A stretch of DNA of 12,672 nucleotides, taken from assembly GCA_947629875.1 (NCBI GenBank), contig CANRFK010000032.1:1-12672 (forward strand). Direction: 5' to 3'. The translations under genes and the position numbers were made by a program. This DNA comes from an uncultured Clostridia bacterium (GTDB lineage Bacteria > Bacillota > Clostridia > Christensenellales > Borkfalkiaceae). Shown piece after piece: positions 7,732-12,672 of this stretch. How positions within the stretch are numbered: the first letter of the stretch is position 1; each line of letters begins with the position of its first letter. The notes beneath the pieces are model-generated. The model was not told the DNA's origin. It saw only the letters and a list, made by a program, of their open reading frames with translations, and did not search any database.

Positions 7732-7765
7732 TGTGCGATAAAAAATTCATGAAAGGAGTTGTGCG

Positions 7766-8326
7766 GTGAAAAAGAATATCGGCAATCAATTTGCGTTTTA
7801 CCCTACGCCCGTCATCGTTGTGGGCGCCTTGGTGGACGGCAAGCCCGATTTCACGCTGGTCGCGCATATCGGAATTGTGACCCACGACGCGGCGCTTGTC
7901 AGCCTCAACAAAGCACACTATATCAACCGCGGCATCAAGCAAAACAAGGTGCTCTCGGTAAACGTCGTCGATGAGAGTTGGCTGGAGAAAGCGGCGGTTG
8001 CGGGCGGTATTTCGGGGCGAAATGCGGATAAGTCTACCCTCTTCGGCTATACGTTCGGCGGCCTCGGCGCGCCGATCGTCGACGAGGCGAAACTCGCCAT
8101 GGAGTGCGCGGTCGAGGACGTCTACGAAAGGGGGTCGTTTGAAAATTTTATTGTAAAAGTCGTCAATACATTTGCCGAGGAGAGTATTTTGACGGACGGT
8201 GGCAAGCCCGACTATCGGAAGTTTAAGCCTGTTTTATTTGAGATGCCGAATTACACATTTCTGAAAACAGGCGAGACGTTGGGCGAATGTAAATCTTTTA
8301 TACAAAATAAAATCGGGAGGAATTGA
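7766..8326 (+). CDS. Flavin reductase-like FMN-binding protein
   Basis: A cytoplasmic protein of 186 residues from the flavin-reductase-like (FMN-binding split-barrel) family, related to flavoredoxins. The N-terminal FYPTPVIVVGALVDGKPDF, then IGIVTHDAALVSLNKAHYIN and VLSVNVV, are hallmarks of this family in anaerobes. Such proteins bind FMN and pass electrons between NAD(P)H or ferredoxin and an acceptor; the exact reaction is not known. GTG 7766 is chosen because AAAGGAG (7752-7758) lies seven bases upstream and no good in-frame ATG fits. It follows the only sizeable gap of the operon (71 bases, with a hairpin), and its stop lies one base before the next gene. Confidence 0.9.
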   Translation: MKKNIGNQFAFYPTPVIVVGALVDGKPDFTLVAHIGIVTHDAALVSLNKAHYINRGIKQNKVLSVNVVDESWLEKAAVAGGISGRNADKSTLFGYTFGGLGAPIVDEAKLAMECAVEDVYERGSFENFIVKVVNTFAEESILTDGGKPDYRKFKPVLFEMPNYTFLKTGETLGECKSFIQNKIGRN

Positions 8327-8327
8327 G

Positions 8328-9095
8328 ATGAAAAAGATCACGCAGGACGCGGGGCGGAAGGCGCTCGGGGAGTTTGCCCCCGAGTTTGCGCACTTCAACG
8401 ACGATGTTCTCTTCGGGGAAAATTGGAATAACCCCGATCTCGACCACAAGACGCGGTGCATTGTGACCGTCGTCGCGCTGATGGCATCGGGAATTACGGA
8501 CAGTTCCTTGAAGTATCACTTGGAGAACGCAAAGAGGGCGGGGGTGACGAGAAAGGAGATCGCCGCCGTCGTGACGCACGTCGGCTTCTACGCGGGCTGG
8601 CCCAAGGCGTGGGCGGTCTTCAATATGGCGAAAGAAGTGTGGAATGAGGAGACGGCTGCGGGCGGCGCTGCGGACGTACAAAGGGCGGCGCATGAAAGCG
8701 CGATGATCTTCCCCGTCGGCGCGCCCAACGACGGGTTCAAGCAGTATTTCAGCGGGAAGAGCTACCTTGCGCCCGTATCGAAGGAGCAAGTCGGCATCTT
8801 CAACGTCACCTTCGAGCCCGGCTGCCGCAACAATTGGCACATTCACCATGCGCAAAAGGGCGGCGGGCAAATTTTGATCTGCGTCGCGGGGCGCGGGTGG
8901 TATCAAGAATGGGGCAAAGCGGCCGTGGAGATGAGGGCGGGGGACGTCGTCAACATCCCCGCGGGCGTCAAACACTGGCACGGCGCGGCGAAGGACGGCT
9001 GGTTTTCCCACCTCGCCGTCGAGGTCCCGGGCGAGGGAAATTCCAACGAGTGGCTGGAGCCCGTCTCCCAAGCGGAATACGATAAATTGCCGTAA
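8328..9095 (+). CDS. Carboxymuconolactone decarboxylase-like/cupin fusion protein
   Basis: A 255-residue two-domain cytoplasmic protein. Residues about 1-106 are carboxymuconolactone decarboxylase (CMD/AhpD)-like, with the family stretch LDHKTRCIVTVVALMASGITD and the helix SSLKYHLENAKRAGVTRKE. The CxxC of AhpD peroxidase partners is absent: the matching place reads DSSLKYH. Residues about 122-250 are a cupin with probable metal ligands H171 and H173 (NNWHIHH) and H216 (GDVVNIPAGVKHWHG); the usual Glu of cupin motif 1 appears to be replaced by Q181. ATG 8328 follows GGGAGG (8315-8320), with a single base after the previous stop. CMD-cupin fusions are found across bacteria, often beside redox genes, and act on cyclic or aromatic acids in known cases, but the substrate here cannot be named. 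Confidence 0.9.
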   Translation: MKKITQDAGRKALGEFAPEFAHFNDDVLFGENWNNPDLDHKTRCIVTVVALMASGITDSSLKYHLENAKRAGVTRKEIAAVVTHVGFYAGWPKAWAVFNMAKEVWNEETAAGGAADVQRAAHESAMIFPVGAPNDGFKQYFSGKSYLAPVSKEQVGIFNVTFEPGCRNNWHIHHAQKGGGQILICVAGRGWYQEWGKAAVEMRAGDVVNIPAGVKHWHGAAKDGWFSHLAVEVPGEGNSNEWLEPVSQAEYDKLP

Positions 9096-9107
9096 TGGGG
9101 TGGGAAA

Positions 9108-9404
9108 ATGGCGCTCACGGTCAACATTTACTACACGGGGACGGGCGGAAACGCGCGGAAATTCGCCGAGGAGATGCGGGCGAGCGGGCTCGTGGATCGG
9201 GTACGCGCCGAAAGGGGGAATTTGCGCTATGAATATTTTTTGCCCATGGACGATGAGGAAACCGTTTTGCTCATCGACGCGTGGGAGGATGAGGCAGCGC
9301 TCGGCCTTCACCACAAGAGCCCGATGATGGCAGAAATTGCTGCGCTCAGAGAAAAGTATCGCCTCAAAATGCGGGTGCAAAAATTTTACGGAGAGCAGGC
9401 ATGA
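9108..9404 (+). CDS. ABM-fold putative quinol monooxygenase
   Basis: A 98-residue protein resembling the antibiotic biosynthesis monooxygenase (ABM) dimeric alpha-beta barrel group, which includes YgiN-type quinol monooxygenases and heme-degrading enzymes. Visible traits are the N-terminal strand LTVNIYYTG, a following helix, the LRYEYFLPMDDEETVLLIDAWED hairpin, H308-like positioning of LGLHHKSPMM after it, and a closing strand near the C-terminus. These match the usual spacing of a small ABM domain. ATG 9108 lies 12 bases after the previous stop with only a weak G-rich SD. Its last four bases overlap the start of the next gene (ATGA). With the flavin enzymes nearby, a quinone or quinol substrate is plausible but inferred; small ABM proteins are often mis-assigned. 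Confidence 0.82.
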   Translation: MALTVNIYYTGTGGNARKFAEEMRASGLVDRVRAERGNLRYEYFLPMDDEETVLLIDAWEDEAALGLHHKSPMMAEIAALREKYRLKMRVQKFYGEQA

Positions 9405-9877
9405 AGGGGAGAAAACGCACAGCGTTTTGCGGTTTTTTGGCGATTTGCCTGCTGTTTTTGCTCGCGGCATGCGGCGGCGCTTCGGACGTGCCGCCGCACG
9501 GAGAGACGTCCGCAGAAGCGGAGGAAATGTTTCTGGCGATCGGAAATAAGAAAATTTCCGTAAAACTCGAAAAAAATGCCGCGACGGCCGCTCTCATCGA
9601 CATTCTGGAGGAGGGGGAGATCACCTACACCGCGCGCGAATACGGCGGGTTTGAAAAGGTGGGCGATTTGGGGCACACGCTTCCCCGCTCCGATGCGCAG
9701 ATGACGACGGCGGCGGGCGACGTTATCCTCTATTCGGGGGATCAGATCGTGTTGTTCTACGGGAGCAATTCGTGGAGCTACACCAAGCTCGGGACGATGC
9801 AGTGGCTCTCCGCGGCGGAAATCAGAGAAATTTTGACGGCGGACGACCCCCTTACGGTGACGATAAGTTTGCGATAA
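9401..9877 (+). CDS. Lipoprotein with cyclophilin-like fold domain
   Basis: A 158-residue predicted lipoprotein. Residues 1-23 are a hydrophobic signal peptide ending in lipobox LAAC, so C24 should be the lipidated residue, followed by a short Gly/Ser/Glu-rich linker. Residues about 46-156 match the cyclophilin-like fold group often found next to flavodoxins in anaerobes: EYGGFEKVGDLGHTLPRSD, then GDVILYSGDQIVLFYGSNS and WSYTKLG. These proteins are not proven prolyl isomerases and their function is unknown. The ATGA overlap with the previous gene places it in the same operon, of which it is the last gene. It and the flavodoxin fusion are the two exported products of the cluster. No clear intrinsic terminator follows on this strand. 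Confidence 0.85.
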   Translation: MKGRKRTAFCGFLAICLLFLLAACGGASDVPPHGETSAEAEEMFLAIGNKKISVKLEKNAATAALIDILEEGEITYTAREYGGFEKVGDLGHTLPRSDAQMTTAAGDVILYSGDQIVLFYGSNSWSYTKLGTMQWLSAAEIREILTADDPLTVTISLR

Positions 9878-9952
9878 TTTCGAAGAAGAAAGAGGCACCC
9901 CTTTTCCCCTGCGGCGGGGATGCTCGGGGGAGACAGGGACAAAAGAGCATAG

Positions 9953-9982
9953 AAAAGCGCGGCTGCCGTTGGGCGGCCGCGC
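9953..9982 (-). terminator. Intrinsic terminator of the DUF697-like gene
   Basis: An 11-bp stem (9957-9967 with 9972-9982, one G-U wobble) and a four-base loop are followed on the minus strand by TTTTC (from 9956 downward). It lies 43 bases after the stop of the minus-strand gene. On the plus strand the same hairpin precedes only a mixed A/T stretch, so it may also end the redox operon, but less efficiently. Confidence 0.75.
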
Positions 9983-10025
9983 GATATTTATAAACCGGGG
10001 AGCTTTGAGCGGCGGAAGGGAGTTT

Positions 10026-11060
10026 TTACACCGCTTCGGCGTATTTCTTTTTCTTTTTGAGCTGGGTCTCGAGCTCGGAGCACGCCTCTTCGAGTTCGAC
10101 GGGCGTCTCGGAGACATCCACGCCGTCCAAAATATTTTGCAGGCGGTATTCGGTGTTGAGGTACTTGATGGTCTGGTAGCCGATGACCGTGGTGAGCGTG
10201 CCGTTGGCGAGCCCCTGCACGGAGGAATCCACGACGGCGGCGATCGCCGAGCCCAAGATGGGGATGCCCCGAACGGCCGAGCCCATCGTCTGTGCCACCG
10301 TCTGCCCAATGTTCATGCCGCCCAGCCCGTAGGCGACGAGGGAATTTTGCAGCACCCGCGCAAAAATTTTGGCGAGGCGCGCGTCCGACGGGCGGAAACC
10401 GTAGAGGAACACGAGATCCTTCACGAGTTGCACGTTGATGAATGCGACGAGCACGGTGTCCACCTTCGCCGTCTGCGAGATGGCGGAGTACGTCGCCGAG
10501 CGGAGCGAACTCTTGAAGATGAGCTCCTTCGCCGACTTCTTCACGGAGCCCTTGTAGAGCTCGGTGAGCGTCGACTTGATGCCCTCCTCGTTGCCCGTCC
10601 TGACGGCGATGGCGAGCCTGCCCACGGCCTCGGAATCGTACCAGCCCACGCCCTCCACCGAGGCGGTGAGGTCGATGATCTTATCCGCGATGTCGTGGCG
10701 GAGCTTGCGGTTGTGCTTCTGCGCCTCTCGTGCCGTGGACGCGTTAACGTTGGTCACGAAGTACCCCGTGTGCAGGATCTTCACGAGGGGCACGATGTAG
10801 AGACAGATGAAGAGGATGAGGCACACGCCCGCCGCGCCGTAGCCCGCGTACTTGTTGAATTCGTACACCTCCTTCGCGATGAAGAAGAGGCAGACGAAGA
10901 TGACGATGCCGACGAGCGTCGCCATGAGGCGCAAGAAGAACTTCGCCCCGCGCACGTTCTGCCGCTTGACGTACCGCTGTTCGTACTCGTAGATGGTGAG
11001 CTTCCCGCTCTCCGCGGCCGCCTTCTCTGCGACCTTTTCAAGTTTTTTCTTTTTTGCCAT
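10026..11060 (-). CDS. DUF697/YcjF-like membrane protein
   Basis: A 344-residue integral membrane protein of unknown function. The N-terminus is Lys-rich and cytoplasmic. Two TM helices follow (about residues 42-62 and 72-93), then a long soluble part. Its last third (about 195-320; VLVAFINVQLVKDLVFLYGFRPSD, then LVAYGLGGMNIG and IPILGSAIAAVVDS) resembles the DUF697 (YcjF-like) domain, which pairs amphipathic helices with a Gly-rich segment. A Lys-rich tail closes the protein. The frame is open well upstream into pyrimidine-rich DNA, but ATG 11060 follows GGAGG (11066-11070 on the plus axis) and a promoter, so it is the start. It is transcribed away from the zinc-ribbon gene. YcjF-type proteins are linked to envelope stress in proteobacteria; a link here is only suggestive. 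Confidence 0.75.
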   Translation of the reverse strand: MAKKKKLEKVAEKAAAESGKLTIYEYEQRYVKRQNVRGAKFFLRLMATLVGIVIFVCLFFIAKEVYEFNKYAGYGAAGVCLILFICLYIVPLVKILHTGYFVTNVNASTAREAQKHNRKLRHDIADKIIDLTASVEGVGWYDSEAVGRLAIAVRTGNEEGIKSTLTELYKGSVKKSAKELIFKSSLRSATYSAISQTAKVDTVLVAFINVQLVKDLVFLYGFRPSDARLAKIFARVLQNSLVAYGLGGMNIGQTVAQTMGSAVRGIPILGSAIAAVVDSSVQGLANGTLTTVIGYQTIKYLNTEYRLQNILDGVDVSETPVELEEACSELETQLKKKKKYAEAV

Positions 11061-11088
11061 ACCGACCTCCGTCCGATGAGGTATATTA

Positions 11089-11117
11089 AGGATACAACAC
11101 ATTTGGCGATTTGTAAA
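11089..11117 (-). promoter_or_regulatory. Promoter of the DUF697-like gene
   Basis: On the minus strand, TTTACA (11117-11112) and TATCCT (11094-11089) are 17 bases apart. The -35 matches 5 of 6 consensus positions and the -10 matches 4 of 6. The predicted start is about 7 bases beyond the -10, leaving a leader of roughly 20 bases with GGAGG before ATG 11060. A nearby TAATAT could be an alternative -10. Confidence 0.5.
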
Positions 11118-11160
11118 TACTTTTCGGCGAATTTCCTGTATTTTCCGTGCCCCGCAAGGG

Positions 11161-11189
11161 TTGCAAAGCGGCGGAAAATGTGGTATGAT
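11161..11189 (+). promoter_or_regulatory. Extended -10 promoter reading into the purine tract
   Basis: TTGCAA (11161-11166) and TATGAT (11184-11189) are 17 bases apart, and the -10 is preceded by TGG, giving an extended -10 (TGnTATGAT). The predicted start is near 11196, where the purine-rich strand begins. It is divergent from the DUF697-like promoter, about 45 bases away. It would give the zinc-ribbon gene a leader of about 550 bases, unless an upstream frame is translated. Confidence 0.6.
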
Positions 11190-11195
11190 TTGGTA

Positions 11196-11748
11196 CGGAC
11201 GAAGAGAAAAAATGTGGGGAGAAGAGAAAGAGAGACGAAAATAAAGAAGTGTGTGCGAAAAAAGCGTAGAGAGGAAAGAAGAGAGTGGAAGGGGAAGAGG
11301 AAAAGGCGAAGAAGAAAGGTCAGGGAGAAAAGAAGTAGGCGCGGAAAAAAGAAGCGGGTGGAAAGAGAGGAAAGGGCGAAGAAGAAAGTGGGGGGCGAAG
11401 AGACAAAGGCACAGAGGGAAATTCAAAGAGAGAAAACGGCACGAAAAAAAAGCGGGCACAGGGAAAAGAGTAAAGAGAAAAGAAGAGTGTGAAAAGAGAA
11501 GAGGAACGGGCGCAGAAGTGGGCGCGAGGGAAAAAGAGAGCGGGGAAAGCGTAAAGAGAAAAGAAAAGGGTGCAGGGAAAAGCGCAGAGAGAAAAGAAAA
11601 AGCCAAAAGGGGACAGGAAAAGGCACGGAAGAAAGTTCGGGAAGAAAAGAAGTGAGCACGGAGAGAAGAGAAAAGAGAACAGAAAAAGAAAAGGACGCCG
11701 GGAGAAGCGTAAGGATAAAGGAAGAGAGTGAAAAGAGAGGAAACAAAG
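11196..11748 (+). repeat. Purine-strand tract with degenerate repeats, no secure gene
   Basis: This stretch has no gene that I can support. A hand count over 11221-11760 gives 70 pyrimidines in 540 bases, about 87% purine on the plus strand. Degenerate copies of a motif near AGCGTAAAGAGAAAAGAA begin at 11263, 11467, 11548, 11581 and 11706, and a second motif near GAAGTGGGCGCGG recurs at about 11332, 11515 and 11651. The copies at 11548 and 11581 are 33-base tandem units. Stop codons are scarce because T is scarce, so every frame looks open on both strands; the Lys/Arg/Glu frame at 11251-11655 has a GTG start without a clear SD. It may be a decayed 5' extension of the next gene, a structural DNA element, or a long leader. 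Confidence 0.6.
11548..11613 (+). repeat. Imperfect 33-base tandem repeat in the purine tract
   Basis: Two adjoining 33-base units, 11548-11580 and 11581-11613, share their first 20 bases with two differences and then diverge. In the same frame they would encode SVKRKEKGAGK and SAERKEKAKRG. The unit length equals that of the near-perfect tandem repeat in the zinc-ribbon gene downstream. Confidence 0.55.
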
Positions 11749-12099
11749 ATGCAGAAGAAAGAAGAGAACGAGGGAACAAACATGCGGAAGAAAGCCGAAA
11801 GAGAAGAGGAGAAGGCGCAAAAGAAAGCCGAAAGAGAAGAGGAGAAGGCGCAGAAGAAGGCGCAGCGCGAAAAGAAGCACAGGGCACGGTTGGAGCAGCA
11901 TGTTGTCTCCTGCCCGCACTGCGGCAAGAACGTTCTCGATCACATGTCCGAGTGCCCGTACTGCAAGGGCGTGCTCGTGCCCGCGGGGTATCGACCCGTT
12001 GACCCCGAGAAGTTCAAAAAGATCAAACTTGCGTGTACGATTGCGGGCATCGCCGTTGCGATCGCCGTCGTCGTTGTCATCTTCGTCGTGCTGCGATAA
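11749..12099 (+). CDS. Small zinc-ribbon protein with charged coiled coil and C-terminal TM helix
   Basis: A 116-residue protein of unknown function. The first half is Lys/Glu/Arg-rich and probably a coiled coil, built partly from two tandem KKAEREEEKAQ units. A zinc ribbon follows, with C55/C58 (CPHC) and C69/C72 (CPYC), then a short linker, and a single hydrophobic helix (about residues 94-115) at the C-terminus, as in tail-anchored proteins. The start is uncertain: ATG 11749 has GAGAGG eight bases upstream; GTG 11728 would add seven residues, and ATG 11782 (GAGGGA, spacing six) would remove eleven. In purine-rich DNA all of these look like good SD sites. A terminator follows 20 bases after the stop. 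Small zinc-ribbon membrane proteins of this type are common in Firmicutes without assigned function. Confidence 0.8.
   Translation: MQKKEENEGTNMRKKAEREEEKAQKKAEREEEKAQKKAQREKKHRARLEQHVVSCPHCGKNVLDHMSECPYCKGVLVPAGYRPVDPEKFKKIKLACTIAGIAVAIAVVVVIFVVLR
11788..11853 (+). repeat. 33-base tandem direct repeat inside the zinc-ribbon gene
   Basis: Units 11788-11820 and 11821-11853 are identical except for their last base (32 of 33). Each encodes KKAEREEEKAQ, and a third, diverged unit (KKAQREKKHRA) follows. An 11-residue period suits a hendecad coiled coil. Near identity suggests a recent duplication, so copy number could vary between strains. Confidence 0.85.
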
Positions 12100-12118
12100 A
12101 CTTCAAAGACAGTAGAAA

Positions 12119-12153
12119 GGCGCTCTACTCTGAGTAGAGCGCCGTATTTTTTT
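12119..12153 (+). terminator. Strong intrinsic terminator of the zinc-ribbon gene
   Basis: A perfect 11-bp stem (GGCGCTCTACT 12119-12129 with AGTAGAGCGCC 12133-12143) with a CTG loop is followed by GTA and seven T (12147-12153). It lies 20 bases after the stop codon and isolates the next gene. Confidence 0.92.
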
Positions 12154-12200
12154 GATAGAACGGGCAAAAAAAGAGGAGAAATGCGCCCGAAAGAAATAGG

Positions 12201-12229
12201 TTGCGTTCTGCGGGCGGCGTGACTACAAT
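12201..12229 (+). promoter_or_regulatory. Promoter of the hemolysin III-family gene
   Basis: TTGCGT (12201-12206) and TACAAT (12224-12229) are 17 bases apart; the -10 matches 5 of 6 positions and the -35 only 3 of 6. The predicted start near 12236 leaves a leader of about 13 bases that begins almost at the GGAGG (12239-12243). Placed right after a terminator, it fits a separate transcript. Confidence 0.55.
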
Positions 12230-12248
12230 GGGAACATCGGAGGCAAAT

Positions 12249-12672
12249 ATGGAAGACATTGTAAAGAGAAGGGGAGCCCGCTCGCGCTACCCCGCCTATT
12301 ATACCAAGGGGGAAGAGATCTTCAACGCCGTATCGCACATTGTTGGCGGCGGGCTGGGCATCGTGTTCACCGCAGTGCTTCTCGCGCTCTCGGACGGCGC
12401 GGCGGAGACGGTTGCATTTCTCTTGTACGGCCTCGGCGTCGTCACGCTGTACACGATGAGCGCCTTATATCACTTCCTGCCCACGGGCAGGGCGAAGGCG
12501 GTGTTCCGCATCTTCGACCACTGCACCATCTTTTTGCTTATCGCGGGAACCTATTCCGTGTATTGCCTCGTGCCCCTCTACGGTACGACGATCGGGTGGG
12601 CGGTCTTGGGTGCGGAGTGGGGCATTGCGGCTGCCGGCATTACCATGAACGCCATCGCCATGAACAACAAGG
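12249..12672 (+). CDS. Hemolysin III/TrhA-family membrane protein, 3' end cut off
   Basis: The N-terminal 141 residues of a seven-helix membrane protein of the hemolysin III (YqfA/TrhA, PAQR superfamily) family. Visible family motifs are EEIFNAVSH with H30, SALYH (S71 and H75), and FRIFDH (D90, H91) before FLLIAGTYSVY. In the PAQR fold the Ser, His and Asp form part of a metal site, and the last His pair should lie beyond the window. ATG 12249 is preceded by GGAGG (12239-12243, spacing five). The frame stays open to the last base. Family members affect membrane energetics or lipid homeostasis; 'hemolysin' is a historical name and does not prove lysis. It has its own promoter and terminator boundary. 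Confidence 0.95.
   Translation, partial: MEDIVKRRGARSRYPAYYTKGEEIFNAVSHIVGGGLGIVFTAVLLALSDGAAETVAFLLYGLGVVTLYTMSALYHFLPTGRAKAVFRIFDHCTIFLLIAGTYSVYCLVPLYGTTIGWAVLGAEWGIAAAGITMNAIAMNNK

Noticed and set aside
8298..9470. 390-residue minus-strand frame
   Set aside because: It is antisense to the CMD-cupin and ABM-fold genes, without an SD or any family signal.
9969..11492. Long plus-strand frame opposite the DUF697-like gene
   Set aside because: It is antisense to a gene with a good SD, TM helices and a family match; its product is His/Arg/Glu-rich without any recognisable domain.
11251..11655. Plus-strand frame of 134 Lys/Arg/Glu-rich residues beginning with GTG
   Set aside because: Stop codons are rare in this DNA simply because T is rare, there is no clear SD, and the composition is low-complexity. 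The repeat phase is interesting enough to list as a finding, but not enough to call a gene.
11061..11927. Minus-strand upstream extension of the DUF697-like frame, plus other long pyrimidine-strand frames rich in Phe, Leu and Ser
   Set aside because: They run through purine-rich plus-strand DNA that lacks stops in all frames. A clear SD, ATG and promoter place the real start at 11060.
12181..12222. 13-residue ATG-to-TGA frame just before the hemolysin III promoter
   Set aside because: The SD is only two bases from the ATG, the frame is very short, and it overlaps the -35 and spacer region of a promoter.
1..12672. tRNA, rRNA, CRISPR array, insertion sequence or attachment site
   Set aside because: I saw no cloverleaf or rRNA-like sequence, no regularly spaced identical repeats with unique spacers, no transposase or integrase and no terminal inverted repeats. 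The only repeats are the tandem and degenerate purine units reported above.

Overview
The window looks like a chromosomal segment of a moderately GC-rich, low-redox Firmicute, probably a gut-type member of the Clostridia. The evidence is indirect: strong purine-rich Shine-Dalgarno sites, a PheS with the Cys-rich insert usual in Firmicutes, lipoproteins with InlB-type and BspA-type repeats, and a rich set of flavin and iron-sulfur oxidoreductases. No species can be named from the sequence.

Layout. Positions 2-3402 hold the phenylalanyl-tRNA synthetase genes pheS (5' end cut by the window edge) and pheT, closed by an intrinsic terminator at 3438-3462. A sigma-A-type promoter at 3487-3515, carrying two inverted repeats that look like operators, then starts a tight nine-gene operon (3547-9877): a MarR-family regulator, a short flavodoxin, an iron-sulfur flavoprotein-like FMN reductase, an aldo/keto reductase with a C-terminal ferredoxin domain, a lipoprotein that fuses InlB-like and BspA-like repeats to a flavodoxin, a flavin reductase-like FMN protein, a carboxymuconolactone decarboxylase-like/cupin fusion, an antibiotic-biosynthesis-monooxygenase (ABM)-fold protein and a cyclophilin-like lipoprotein. 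Most junctions overlap or are under 20 bases.

A DUF697-like membrane protein lies on the minus strand (10026-11060), with its own promoter and terminator. Divergent from it, an extended -10 promoter at 11161-11189 reads into about 550 bases of almost pure purine sequence and then a small zinc-ribbon, single-TM protein with an 11-residue repeat (11749-12099), closed by a strong terminator. The window ends in a truncated hemolysin III/TrhA-family membrane protein (12249 onward).

How the genes may work together. The MarR operon joins cytoplasmic flavin and Fe-S redox enzymes to two predicted surface lipoproteins, one carrying a flavodoxin domain and the other a cyclophilin-like fold. Inference: the operon is induced by an electrophile, quinone or oxidant sensed by MarR, and handles it on both sides of the membrane. 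The two features most worth a second look are the surface-anchored flavodoxin fusion inside this operon and the purine-strand repeat region at 11196-11880, whose degenerate repeats keep codon phase for a stretch and then lose it.
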